In this document: in pieces, positions 8,421 through 15,902 of the stretch
How the letters are laid out: each line of letters opens with the position of its first letter
How positions within the stretch are numbered: the first letter of the stretch is position 1
Source: Arenibacter sp. ARW7G5Y1
GTDB lineage: Bacteria > Bacteroidota > Bacteroidia > Flavobacteriales > Flavobacteriaceae
Length of the DNA stretch: 64,000 bases
Direction: 5' to 3'
NCBI RefSeq assembly: GCF_003201775.1
Contig: NZ_QJJZ01000002.1
Location: 393,925 to 457,924, forward strand
Translations under genes and position numbers: made by a program
Notes under the pieces: generated by a model
What the model was told of the DNA's origin: nothing
Seen by the model: the letters and a program-made list of their open reading frames with translations, nothing else
Databases searched by the model: none

Positions 8421-9302
8421 TTATTTTACCTCTATTGGAGTCATGGTATATCCAAGCTCCTTTAATTGGTTTATCAATCCACATTCGTACATCAGGTGGC
8501 TTAATCCAACCGCAATAAAGCAATTTTCAGTTTCAAGGAATTCCTCGATTTTCTTAATCCATTTGTTGTTTCTATCCGTTAGTATAAGAGTATTTCCGCA
8601 AGTTGTATTCAGTTGATAGTCAATCTCCATTTTTGCATACCAATCAGTTTCACTGCATTCATCAGTGTTTCTTGTTCTAATTTTATTAATAATATTTGCA
8701 AGCCTCCTCTTGTGCGACCTTCTTGGCATTCCCTCAACATCTTTATTAACTAAGTCTATTTGTTCTTTGGTCGTTTCAAGCCCGTACAATTCTATATTTT
8801 GTTCTGTTGCCCTGAAACTTATATAGTCATCTAAGGAAAGAGAGGTGTCGTTAACGCTTTTGTTTAAGCATAGCTGTTGTTTGAAATGTCTGTTTAGAAA
8901 AACATACATTTCCGTGGGTGTCATCTTGTTAAAATCAGTAGGACTTGTCGCGAAGAGGTTTTCAATGAAACTCAATTCGTTTTTGCCCAAATATTTATCC
9001 CACTTGGTTTCTGCTGTTCTTTGATTAATAATATCCTCAGCCATTTTCCCTGGTATATTTAAGTTTTCTTTTATCAATAAATCACAGGATTCCAAGGCTT
9101 GGTTAGCTTTTGTCAAGGAGTCGAAAAATGATTTCCCAAAAGCATGATGGGTTCCGAAAAGGTATGATGTCTTACTGGAATTTTGGCTAGTTATTTTAAA
9201 AAGAATTGTTTTAACCCTTAGCGTATCATTTACATTTTGACCCAACAGAAAAGTTGAAGTCAATATTAAAAATAGTACTATGGTGATTTTTCTATTTGTC
9301 AT
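8421..9302 (-). CDS. TraB/GumN family protein
   Basis: The protein has 293 residues with a signal peptide ending near LLGQ (residue 22). The N-terminal SYLFGTHHAFGKSFFDSL carries the 'LlGTiH' motif, ELYGLETTKEQ the middle conserved 'GLEt...Q' motif, and CFIAVGLSHLMYECGLINQL the C-terminal 'v.vGagHL.g..Gl...L' motif of the TraB/GumN (Tiki-related, EreA-like) fold. These are metal-dependent hydrolases, usually presumed proteases; the real substrate of bacterial members is mostly unknown. Secretion to the periplasm or surface is inferred. It stands alone between repeat-B copies in the accessory region. Confidence 0.85.
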   Translation of the reverse strand: MTNRKITIVLFLILTSTFLLGQNVNDTLRVKTILFKITSQNSSKTSYLFGTHHAFGKSFFDSLTKANQALESCDLLIKENLNIPGKMAEDIINQRTAETKWDKYLGKNELSFIENLFATSPTDFNKMTPTEMYVFLNRHFKQQLCLNKSVNDTSLSLDDYISFRATEQNIELYGLETTKEQIDLVNKDVEGMPRRSHKRRLANIINKIRTRNTDECSETDWYAKMEIDYQLNTTCGNTLILTDRNNKWIKKIEEFLETENCFIAVGLSHLMYECGLINQLKELGYTMTPIEVK

Positions 9303-9670
9303 TTTTTAAATTACCGCCAACATACGAATACAGTAATTGGTTATTGTATTTCCATACCAAGAATTAAAACATAAAAGCATCTCCATTGTAGATAAGGGGC
9401 ACACAACATATAGGCCAAGGGCGTAATTTTTTTTGGGGATACACCGTTGAACTATGCGGTGTCGGTTTTGCGCTATCCTTGCTATTTACTTTGGATCCTT
9501 TTTAATTCTTCCAATTTAGGGCTTTTTGGTTTATACTCAAGGAAATTTTTGCTTTGCTTTATTTAAGTGACATAGGTTAAAACGGAAGGGCTGGCATTAA
9601 AACTCTTGTGGGGTCAGCATGCTCCAGAATATCCAAACGGTTCTAAAAGGCCGCTTTTATCATCGCTTTT
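9303..9670. other. Gene-free stretch with a partial repeat-B copy
   Basis: No coding region is supported here. At about 9564-9604 a piece matches the 5' end of repeat family B (AAGTGACATAGGTTAAAACGG, GGGCTGGCATTAAAA), the third and most decayed copy. A small stem, ACACCG...CGGTGT, lies near 9443-9466. The rest shows no structure I can interpret. Confidence 0.5.
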
Positions 9671-10474
9671 TTAACGGATGTTTTTTTCTAGTGCTGTCGC
9701 AAACTCCCCCAAATCGGTCATATTGGTATTGCTAAGAATAATGATTGTTGTTGATTTATTTAAGAACCGTATCCATACAGCATTCGAGCCCATTATTCTT
9801 CCATAGCGTTCCATTGCTTTTTCATCTCCATCCCCCCTAACCCATACACCATACCCATAGTCATCAAGCCCCGGCGTTAGCATTAAATCCAGACTTTCTT
9901 TATTGATCAGTTTAAGTCCAAACAAGGCGTTTGAAAAAATAAGTAAATCGGTAGGAGAGGAATACATTGCTCCAGCTGCATACCAGTTTTCGATAAAAAT
10001 TGGAATATCGTTTATCAAGGAATCTGGATTCTTTTCTGTAAAATAGGTACTTGCCAAGTTTTTGATAATCTTCTTTTCTTGGGCCATTCCTGAATTGGTC
10101 ATGCCTAAGGGCTCTAGAATCTTTTCTTTTAGTACCTGTTCAAAAGTTTTCTGATAAAGTTCCTCAATGATTTTTCCTAGTAAAATGTATTCTGCATTGT
10201 TGTAATTGAATGTTGTCCCAGGTTCATTAACAAGGGAATCATTGACAAAACTTTTCAAAAGTTCGTCCGACGTGTTTGGTGTTGAATAAAGTCCCAATCC
10301 ATATTTCATTGCATTTTCCAAACTTGAAACAGTGTCTATTAAAACGATGCCAGAAGTATGGTTAAGAAGTTGGTGCGGAGTTACCCTAAGACTTACTTTA
10401 TCCGGATAGTCTGGTAAATAGTTCTTGATCGGTTTATTTAAATCGAGTTTTCCCTGTTCCCGAAGTTGAAGTAT
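9671..10474 (-). pseudogene. Serine beta-lactamase-fold hydrolase, C-terminal part (split by IS3)
   Basis: This is the larger piece of a gene whose 5' end lies at 11747-12006. It carries the rest of a class C beta-lactamase/PBP4-type (PF00144) fold: QLREQGKLDLNKPIKNYLPD, TPHQLLNHTSGI, the YNN triad (FNYNNAEYILLG, the Y-x-N motif), EPLGMTNSGM and a C-terminal YGYGVWV strand. Upstream codons before about 10469 come from the IS. Without the insertion (one AGTAT copy removed) the two parts join in frame as ...AVLIL-QLREQG... to give 352 residues. The family includes D-aminopeptidases, esterases and carboxypeptidases, and the exact activity cannot be read from sequence. Confidence 0.88.
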
Positions 10475-10542
10475 GGTCTTGCTACATTTGTTGGGACACT
10501 TAGTTAAGGGCAATATTGAAAAATCCTTAACTTGGTAAAACG

Positions 10543-10857
10543 ATGAAAGAAAACAGAAGAATCTACAGTAAAGAATTTAAACAAAAGGCGGTGGAATTGA
10601 GCCACGTTCGTGGCAATGTGAACGATATTGCCCGTGAACTGGGTGTCAGATCGGAACTTCTCTATCGCTGGAGACGAGAGTTTGCCCATGATCCCTCCCT
10701 GTCCTTTAGCGGCAACGGGAATAAACAGCTCACCCCGGAAGCAAAAGAAGTTGCCAGGTTAAAAAGGGAGCTCGCCGATGTAACCATGGAGCGGGATATC
10801 TTAAAAAAGGCGATAGGCATCTTCTCCGCGAGCGACAGGAAATCTACAAATTCATGA
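10543..10857 (+). CDS. IS3-family transposase OrfA (helix-turn-helix subunit)
   Basis: The protein has 104 residues. RIYSKEFKQKAVELS...GNVNDIARELGVRSELLYRWRREF is the HTH_Tnp_1 (IS911/IS150 OrfA) domain. EVARLKRELADVTMERDILKKAI is the leucine-zipper region before the frameshift. The heptamer AAAAAAG (10803-10809) is read A-AAA-AAG in this frame and is a canonical -1 slippery site; slipping there leads directly into orfB. The full OrfAB fusion would be the active transposase, while OrfA alone normally represses. Confidence 0.92.
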   Translation: MKENRRIYSKEFKQKAVELSHVRGNVNDIARELGVRSELLYRWRREFAHDPSLSFSGNGNKQLTPEAKEVARLKRELADVTMERDILKKAIGIFSASDRKSTNS

Positions 10858-11717
10858 AGGACCACCGATTGGAATTTCCTGTTGGGAAGATGTGCAAAGT
10901 TTTTAAAGTGAGCAAAAGTGGTTTTTACAGAAGTCAAAGAATGCTTCCTTGCGACCGGGACAATGAGAACCGGATGCTACTTTTTCAAATTGGGCGGATA
11001 CACCAGAAAAGTAAGGCGACCTACGGAAGCCCGCGGATAACCGATGAGCTCAGGGCCCAAGGATTCGATGTGTCCAGGCCACGGGTGGCCCGGCTGATGA
11101 AACAAAAAGGTATACGGGCCGTGCATGCTAAAAAGTTTGTGGTCACCACCGATTCCAAACACAAATATCCGGTGGCAGAAAACAAATTGGACAGAAACTT
11201 TTCAGCGCAAGCTAAGGCCCGGGCCTGGGTATCGGACATCACCTACATAAAGACCGGGAGGGGATGGCTTTACTTGACGATAATTATTGACCTTTTCGAC
11301 CGTAAGGTCATAGGTTGGTCACTCAGTAGCGATCTGAGTGCCGCAAACACTTGTATGGCCGCATGGAGAATGGCTGTTAAAAACAGACCGCTTTCGGGAA
11401 AATTGATATTCCATTCGGATAGGGGCGTACAATATGCCTGCAATGCCTTTAGAAACCTATTGGGCAGTTATGAAGGAGTTCAGCAGAGTATGAGCAGGAA
11501 AGGGAACTGTTGGGACAATGCCGTTGCGGAAAGCTTCTTTAAATCCATAAAGGTAGAACTCATATACAGGACCCGTTATAAGAGAAAAGAACAGGCCGCT
11601 ATATCTGTGTTCGAGTGGATAGAAACCTGGTACAACCGAAACAGAAGACATTCAGCTCTGGGTAACCGCACAATACTGGAATTTGAACAATTAATGCAAT
11701 TTAAAAATGTAGCTTAA
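10854..11717 (+). CDS. IS3-family transposase OrfB (DDE integrase subunit)
   Basis: The frame encodes 287 residues starting 4 bp inside orfA in the -1 frame. HTH_21-type start KDHRLEFPVGKMCKVFKVS, then the rve core: WVSDITYIKT (first Asp), IFHSDRGVQY (second Asp), NAVAESFFKSIKVE (Glu), ending WYNRNRRHSALG. All catalytic residues are present. The ATG at 10854 may rarely be used; the product is probably made mainly as OrfAB by frameshifting at 10803-10809. The stop (11715-11717) is 29 bp inside the right end. Confidence 0.93.
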   Translation: MKDHRLEFPVGKMCKVFKVSKSGFYRSQRMLPCDRDNENRMLLFQIGRIHQKSKATYGSPRITDELRAQGFDVSRPRVARLMKQKGIRAVHAKKFVVTTDSKHKYPVAENKLDRNFSAQAKARAWVSDITYIKTGRGWLYLTIIIDLFDRKVIGWSLSSDLSAANTCMAAWRMAVKNRPLSGKLIFHSDRGVQYACNAFRNLLGSYEGVQQSMSRKGNCWDNAVAESFFKSIKVELIYRTRYKRKEQAAISVFEWIETWYNRNRRHSALGNRTILEFEQLMQFKNVA

Positions 11718-11746
11718 CTTTTTGTCCCGTTTATTGTTGCAAGTTC

Positions 11747-12006
11747 AGTATTAAAACGGCGGTAAAAGCTTTTGTTATTGAAGCAACTTTGTAAACGGTC
11801 TCATTATTTACTGGCAGGTTAAACCTTCGGTCGGCAATACCAAAACTATTATGGTAGAGTATGGTTGAATCTTTTTCGACCAATACCGTGCCATTAAAAT
11901 TGTTTTCGGAAGCGTACGATTGAACAAATGATTCGAGCTGTTTATCTTGAGCTACTGTATATTGGCTTAGCAAAATGGTGACCAGAAAAGATACAATATG
12001 TTTCAT
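11747..12006 (-). pseudogene. Serine beta-lactamase-fold hydrolase, N-terminal part (split by IS3)
   Basis: This is the 5' piece of the gene continued at 9671-10469. It has a signal peptide MKHIVSFLVTILLSQYTVAQ, then NFNGTVLVEKD, SFGIADRRFNLPVN and the catalytic SITK of the S-x-x-K motif within VASITKAFTAVLIL. The frame then runs 16 bp into the IS and stops at 11731. Signal peptide and nucleophile are on this piece and the Y-x-N on the other, so neither fragment can be active. Confidence 0.88.
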
Positions 12007-12141
12007 ATGATGTTAAGTTAGTCCGGGATAGACGGCAAATTCTGTCGATTTCGGCCTTATGTCTGTTAGACTACCTTGTGCAATCAAAAGTTACAATTTG
12101 GCAAAAAATATAAATTCTTGTCATTATTTCATTTTCGGTAC

Positions 12142-12154
12142 AATGCAGTGTCTT
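12142..12154 (+). repeat. 13-bp direct repeat, left copy
   Basis: AATGCAGTGTCTT is repeated exactly at 12438-12450, the two copies bracketing repeat-A copy 2. A shorter part (CAGTGTCTT) also occurs near 12189. A relation to insertion of the repeat element is possible but unproven. Confidence 0.5.
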
Positions 12155-12220
12155 AAATATTTACAACATTATAGGATTAATATAAGCCCAGTGTCTTGTG
12201 TGTCTTGTCCGGGGATAAAA

Positions 12221-12420
12221 GACGGGTCAAACTCCATAGATAGTCCATAGATAGGCCATAGATAGTCCATAGATACTCCATAGATAGGCCATAGATAGGC
12301 CATAGTTAGTCCATAGATAGGCCGTAAATGCAAATAGGCTGGATCCACCCCTTTTTGGCGCGACAAAATAGCTCCGTTTAAAGTCCCTTTTTACCTTTCA
12401 TGGACGGCAAAAATACGCTT
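12221..12420. repeat. Repeat family A, copy 2: eight 11-bp units with conserved flanks
   Basis: The leader GACGGGTCA is followed at 12234-12321 by eight head-to-tail 11-bp units (CCATAGATAGT, -AGG, -AGT, -ACT, -AGG, -AGG, CCATAGTTAGT, CCATAGATAGG). The conserved 3' flank also seen after copy 1 follows (CCACCCCTTTTTGGCGCG, TTTTTACCTTTCATGGACGG, AATACGCT). Unit number differs from copy 1 (three), so the array changes length. The minus-strand frame across it is an artefact of the 33-bp super-period. The rest of 12007-12545 holds no gene I can support. Confidence 0.8.
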
Positions 12421-12437
12421 GCGGAAAACGAAGCCAA

Positions 12438-12450
12438 AATGCAGTGTCTT
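12438..12450 (+). repeat. 13-bp direct repeat, right copy
   Basis: This is an exact copy of 12142-12154 (AATGCAGTGTCTT), lying 18 bp beyond the end of the conserved repeat-A flank. Confidence 0.5.
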
Positions 12451-12516
12451 TATGAAGCTATTTTTTTTCCATAAGAATATTTGCATAAACACAACAATTG
12501 TTCCTGATCCGTTAAA

Positions 12517-12537
12517 TTGTTGTACCTATGTTGTACC
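12517..12537 (-). repeat. tRNA-associated 21-bp element, tRNA-Leu copy
   Basis: Read on the minus strand this is GGTACAACATAGGTACAACA plus one A, an 11-bp direct repeat of GGTACAACA. It follows the tRNA-Leu terminator. The same 21 bp follow the tRNA-Asp terminator at 63779-63799 in the same orientation relative to the tRNA. Its position at the 3' side of tRNA genes suggests a recombination or attachment site. Confidence 0.6.
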
Positions 12538-12545
12538 TGGGCAAT

Positions 12546-12579
12546 AAAAAAGGCCTCAACATTTCTGTCAAGGCCTTTA
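12546..12579 (-). terminator. Intrinsic terminator after tRNA-Leu
   Basis: On the minus strand the hairpin AAAGGCCT...AGGCCTTT is followed by a T-run, directly downstream of the tRNA 3' end. Confidence 0.8.
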
Positions 12580-12581
12580 AG

Positions 12582-12661
12582 TACTCGAGGCGGGAATCGA
12601 ACCCGCACTCCGAAGAACTGGATTTTGAATCCAGCGCGTCTACCAGTTCCGCCACTCGAGC
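12582..12661 (-). tRNA. tRNA-Leu (anticodon CAA)
   Basis: The minus strand gives the acceptor GCTCGAG pairing with CTCGAGT, the D-arm GGCGGAACTGGTAGACGCG, the anticodon arm CTGGA-TTCAAAA-TCCAG with anticodon CAA, a longer variable region TTCTTCGGAGT typical of class II tRNAs, and the T-arm GCGGGTTCGATTCCCGC. CCA is not encoded. A TAGTTTTG box at 12728-12735 on the minus strand may be its promoter. The accessory region lies on its 3' side. Confidence 0.93.
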
Positions 12662-12802
12662 AAATTACTATTTTTTAAATTTCAATTTTCTCAGCTGTTC
12701 TTTTAACCCCTGATTCATTTGAGACTGCAAAACTAAAAAATATTTTCTTTATAACACCAAAAAAATAACAACAATTATACTTTAGCAACCCAAATTAATT
12801 TC

Positions 12803-12810
12803 TAAATTTG
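12803..12810 (+). promoter_or_regulatory. Promoter -7 box of prs
   Basis: TAAATTTG matches the Bacteroidota -7 consensus TAnnTTTG, and TTTA at 12781-12784 could serve as the -33 element. It stands 52 bp before the prs ATG. Confidence 0.6.
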
Positions 12811-12861
12811 CACCTCCTTATAAAAAGGAGTGCCAATAAACTAATAAACAATACGTTAACA

Positions 12862-13803
12862 ATGCCATATCAAGTGCCAGAGCCTAAAATTTTTACCTGT
12901 ACCCAAAGTACAAAGCTATCTGAAAAGATAGCCGAACACTTTGGTTCCAATTTAGGCAATGTTATTTTTTCTAGATATAGCGATGGGGAGTTTCAACCAT
13001 CCTTTGAGGAATCCATACGTGGAATGCGCGTATTTATTATAGGTTCTACAAATCCTAGTTCTGAAAACTTGATGGAAATGTTGTTGATGTTGGATGCGGC
13101 AAAAAGGGCATCTGCCAGGCACATAACCGCAGTAATGCCTTATTTTGGGTGGGCCAGACAGGATAGGAAGGACAAGCCCAGGGTTCCTATAGCCGCCAAA
13201 TTGGTAGCTAAAATGTTGGAGGCCGCAGGCGCTACACGGATTATTACCATGGACCTTCATGCGGATCAAATACAAGGTTTTTTTGAAAAACCGGTGGATC
13301 ATTTATTTGCCTCTACGCTGTTTTTGCCCTATTTGAATAGTCTAAATTTGAGTAATCTTACTATTGCTTCGCCAGATATGGGCGGCTCCAAAAGAGCCTA
13401 TGCCTATTCCAAGGCACTTAATTGCGATGTGGTTATATGTTACAAACAAAGGGCACAGGCCAACGTTATTTCGCACATGGAACTTATTGGTGATGTGCAA
13501 GGGAAAAATGTGGTTTTGGTAGATGATATGGTAGATACGGCGGGAACCTTGACAAAAGCAGCTGATTTAATGATGGAACGGGGAGCTCTAAGTGTCAGGG
13601 CCATTACTACCCATGCACTTCTTTCAGGTGATGCATATGAGAAAATTGAAAATTCGAATTTGTCGGAACTTATTGTTACCGATTCCATCCCACTTAAGAA
13701 GGAAAGTAAAAAAATAAGGGTTATAAGCTGCGCAGAGTTGTTTGCGGATGTAATGCACAGAGTGCACCACAATACTTCCATAAGTTCTAAGTTTCTTATG
13801 TAA
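12862..13803 (+). CDS. prs: Ribose-phosphate pyrophosphokinase
   Basis: This enzyme makes PRPP from ribose 5-phosphate and ATP for purine, pyrimidine, His, Trp and NAD synthesis. Visible signatures are FSRYSDGEFQPSFEESIRG (flexible loop region), MPYFGWARQDRKDKPRVPIAAKLVA, MDLHADQIQGFF (the PRPP synthetase signature) and VVLVDDMVDTAGTL (PRPP-binding loop). The ATG at 12862 is chosen because the protein then begins MPYQVPEPKIF; the frame extends upstream to 12808 but that would overlap the promoter box. Length is 313 residues, normal for the family. It is followed 46 bp later by rplY, probably on one transcript. Confidence 0.95.
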   Translation: MPYQVPEPKIFTCTQSTKLSEKIAEHFGSNLGNVIFSRYSDGEFQPSFEESIRGMRVFIIGSTNPSSENLMEMLLMLDAAKRASARHITAVMPYFGWARQDRKDKPRVPIAAKLVAKMLEAAGATRIITMDLHADQIQGFFEKPVDHLFASTLFLPYLNSLNLSNLTIASPDMGGSKRAYAYSKALNCDVVICYKQRAQANVISHMELIGDVQGKNVVLVDDMVDTAGTLTKAADLMMERGALSVRAITTHALLSGDAYEKIENSNLSELIVTDSIPLKKESKKIRVISCAELFADVMHRVHHNTSISSKFLM

Positions 13804-13849
13804 GTAATACCGAATAAAAGAGTAAATTAATTAATATTTAATACATACA

Positions 13850-14491
13850 ATGAAGTCAATTACAATTAAAGGATCAGAAAGAGAAAGCGTAGGCAAAAAA
13901 GCAACAAAAGCCTTACGTAATGCTGGAAAGGTTCCTTGCGTTATTTACGGAGGGGAAAAACCATTACACTTTGCAGCAGACGAACTAGCGTTCAAAGATT
14001 TAGTGTACACTCCAAACGCACATACTGTTGTGGTTGATCTGGAAGATGGTAAAAAATTTGATGCTGTTATGCAGGATATCCAATTTCATCCCGTTACCGA
14101 TAGCATTTTACATGTAGATTTTTATCAGTTGTTCAAGGATAAGGAAGTTACTATGGATATTCCTGTAAGGTTGTTGGGTAACTCTCCAGGGGTTAGAAAT
14201 GGTGGTAGGTTATTGTTTAGAAAAAGAAAACTTGCCATTAAGGCATTACCGGACAATTTACCAGATTTCTTCGATGTCGATATTTCTAAATTGAAAATCG
14301 GTGGAAATATTTCCGTTTCCACATTGTTGAAAGATGAGTTTACCATCCTTCACCCTGAAAATACCGTGGTCGTTCAGGTTAAAGCTGCACGTAATGCTGT
14401 CTTGACCGATGAAGAGGATGAAGAAGGAGCAGAGGGAGCAGAAGGAGCAGAAGCTGCTGCAGAAGCATCAGCTGAAGGCGGTAACGAATAG
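13850..14491 (+). CDS. rplY: 50S ribosomal protein L25/general stress protein Ctc
   Basis: The protein has 213 residues. The N-terminal L25 5S-rRNA-binding domain ([19 protein letters not shown]...[30 protein letters not shown]) is followed by the beta-rich TL5/CTC domain ([32 protein letters not shown]). The tail from about residue 184 is made of Glu, Gly and Ala repeats, an acidic low-complexity extension. It binds 5S rRNA in the large subunit. It lies between prs and pth, the usual flavobacterial order, and a terminator follows 20 bp after the stop. Confidence 0.95.
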   Translation: MKSITIKGSERESVGKKATKALRNAGKVPCVIYGGEKPLHFAADELAFKDLVYTPNAHTVVVDLEDGKKFDAVMQDIQFHPVTDSILHVDFYQLFKDKEVTMDIPVRLLGNSPGVRNGGRLLFRKRKLAIKALPDNLPDFFDVDISKLKIGGNISVSTLLKDEFTILHPENTVVVQVKAARNAVLTDEEDEEGAEGAEGAEAAAEASAEGGNE

Positions 14492-14511
14492 ATTTTATCC
14501 AAAAAAAATGT

Positions 14512-14541
14512 AAAAGCATCCCGTAACTGCGGGATGCTTTT
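14512..14541 (+). terminator. Intrinsic terminator after rplY
   Basis: The stem AAAAGCATCCCG / CGGGATGCTTTT has a 6-nt loop and leads into a TTTTGTATTTTT tract. It closes the prs-rplY unit. Confidence 0.85.
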
Positions 14542-14570
14542 GTATTTTTATGAGTTTCAAAAATAGGGCT

Positions 14571-15200
14571 ATGTTCCAGTTTTTAAATTGGTTTTTTAAA
14601 TTTAAGGGGGCGTGGTTGGACGAAAAAGACGGCATGAAGAAATTTTTAGTTGTGGGGCTTGGCAATATTGGGGAGGAATACGCCGACACCCGACATAATA
14701 TTGGGTTTAAAATATTGGATTCCCTATCCGTAGAAGAGGGTTTTACCTTTGAAACGGTTAAGTTGGGGGATGTGGGTACCTTTAAGGTCAAGGGTAGAAG
14801 TATATTATGCCTTAAGCCATCTACCTATATGAACAGAAGTGGAAAAGCCGTAAAATATTGGATGGACAAGGAGAAGATCCCTCTTGAAAATGTTCTGATC
14901 ATCACAGATGATATCAATCTTTCTTTCGGAACCATCCGTTTAAAGACCAAAGGTAGTGATGGAGGACATAATGGGTTGAAGGATGTTCAGCACTATCTTC
15001 TTACTACCAATTACAATAGATTGAGGTTTGGTGTTGGATCCGATTTTGGGAAAGGTAAACAAATTGATTATGTCTTGGGTGAATGGAGCCAAGAGGAAAA
15101 GGATGCCCTGAATGAACGATATGAAAGAGTCAATGCCCTAATTCGGTCATTTGTGCTTTCTGGTGTCAATAGAACAATGAACGAATACAATGGCACCTAA
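14571..15200 (+). CDS. pth: Peptidyl-tRNA hydrolase
   Basis: The enzyme frees tRNA from peptidyl-tRNAs that drop off the ribosome. Core motifs are KKFLVVGLGNIGEEYADTRHNIGF (Asn and the catalytic His), KPSTYMNRSGKAV, ITDDINLSFGTIRLK and GSDGGHNGLKD. The core starts at 14634 (MKKFLVV). Flavobacterial homologues usually carry a short MFxFL-type extension as seen here, so the ATG at 14571 is preferred; 14550 is a further option. It is separated from rplY by the terminator. Confidence 0.93.
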   Translation: MFQFLNWFFKFKGAWLDEKDGMKKFLVVGLGNIGEEYADTRHNIGFKILDSLSVEEGFTFETVKLGDVGTFKVKGRSILCLKPSTYMNRSGKAVKYWMDKEKIPLENVLIITDDINLSFGTIRLKTKGSDGGHNGLKDVQHYLLTTNYNRLRFGVGSDFGKGKQIDYVLGEWSQEEKDALNERYERVNALIRSFVLSGVNRTMNEYNGT

Positions 15201-15214
15201 TAATAAAGCTGGCT

Positions 15215-15898
15215 TTAGCGAACTTTAAATTCTGAAATACTATTGGTGGCTGTATTTCCTTCCCTGTCCATAGTAGTTATTCTCCAGTAATAAACAGTAT
15301 TGGCTTCAACACTGACCTTTAGATCGGATTTACCAGATGTTAAGGTGCTTATCAAAGTAGTTGGTGGGGTTTCAGTTGAAAAATATACCTCGTATCCTTC
15401 CAGATCATTATCCACATCTGCACCTTCCCATTCCAAAAGAACTTCATTATTAAGGTCTTTGGAGATATTGGTTCCAGTTTTGGGAGATATAACTTCTGCA
15501 GGAAAAGGCGCGTGGGTGGTTTCCGTACCTGCATTGAAAAACCGCCAAGTTTCACTGCGGGCCGTTTCTGAAACTTTGGTGTTTTTGGAAACTACCAACC
15601 AAGAAAATGGGGCTCCTCTTTCAATAGTTAAATTAGCCGAGGTGCCTTTTACCACAATAGTTTCGGTGGTGTTGGTGTTTAAGTTGGTGGCCCTAAGTTC
15701 ATAGGATTCCGTATGGTCCGAAGTTTGCCATCTAAATTCCACGATGGAATTATTGGTTCCTGTTACGTTCTGGCCCGTTGTGCATTCCGAGTTTTTTAAG
15801 GGAAAGATCAGCTGGGTAGACAAGGGGGGCTTGGGAGAATCTTTACCTCCACATCCCACTAGGGCCAAAAAGCATAAAATTATGGCTGTTGGTTTCAT
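15215..15898 (-). CDS. Fibronectin type III-like lipoprotein
   Basis: This is a 227-residue lipoprotein with lipobox LVGC (Cys16). The rest forms two Ig/fibronectin III-like beta domains: one with EFRWQTSDHTESYELRATNL and a second with VLLEWEGADVDNDLEGYEVYF ending ANTVYYWRITTMDREGN. Such domains bind or space extracellular partners; no catalytic residues are seen. The start lies 4 bp after the stop of the secreted metalloprotease gene, so the two are almost certainly co-translated. It may anchor or assist the protease at the outer membrane (inference). Confidence 0.8.
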   Translation of the reverse strand: MKPTAIILCFLALVGCGGKDSPKPPLSTQLIFPLKNSECTTGQNVTGTNNSIVEFRWQTSDHTESYELRATNLNTNTTETIVVKGTSANLTIERGAPFSWLVVSKNTKVSETARSETWRFFNAGTETTHAPFPAEVISPKTGTNISKDLNNEVLLEWEGADVDNDLEGYEVYFSTETPPTTLISTLTSGKSDLKVSVEANTVYYWRITTMDREGNTATNSISEFKVR

Positions 15899-15902
15899 CC
15901 TT

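Larger units (their letters stand above)
10475..11746 (+). mobile_element. IS3-family (IS150-type) insertion sequence, 1272 bp
   Basis: The element interrupts the beta-lactamase-fold gene. It is bounded by the 5-bp duplication AGTAT (10470-10474 and 11747-11751). The ends form an imperfect inverted repeat: left GGTCTTGCTACATTTGTTGG, right (complement) GAACTTGCAACAATAAACGG. Two overlapping orfs, orfA and orfB, carry a -1 frameshift signal. All DDE residues are present, so the element looks intact. Confidence 0.93.

Noticed and set aside
10504..10689. Minus-strand frame over the IS3 orfA
   Set aside because: It is fully antisense to orfA, with no independent support.
12234..12321. Array considered as CRISPR
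   Set aside because: Units are 11 bp and directly adjacent with no spacers, and there are no cas genes in the window.
12169..12366. Minus-strand frame with PIYGLS-type 11-residue repeats
   Set aside because: It is produced by the 11-bp tandem array (33-bp super-period gives 11 residues). The frame is not kept at the other array and carries no start context or known domain.
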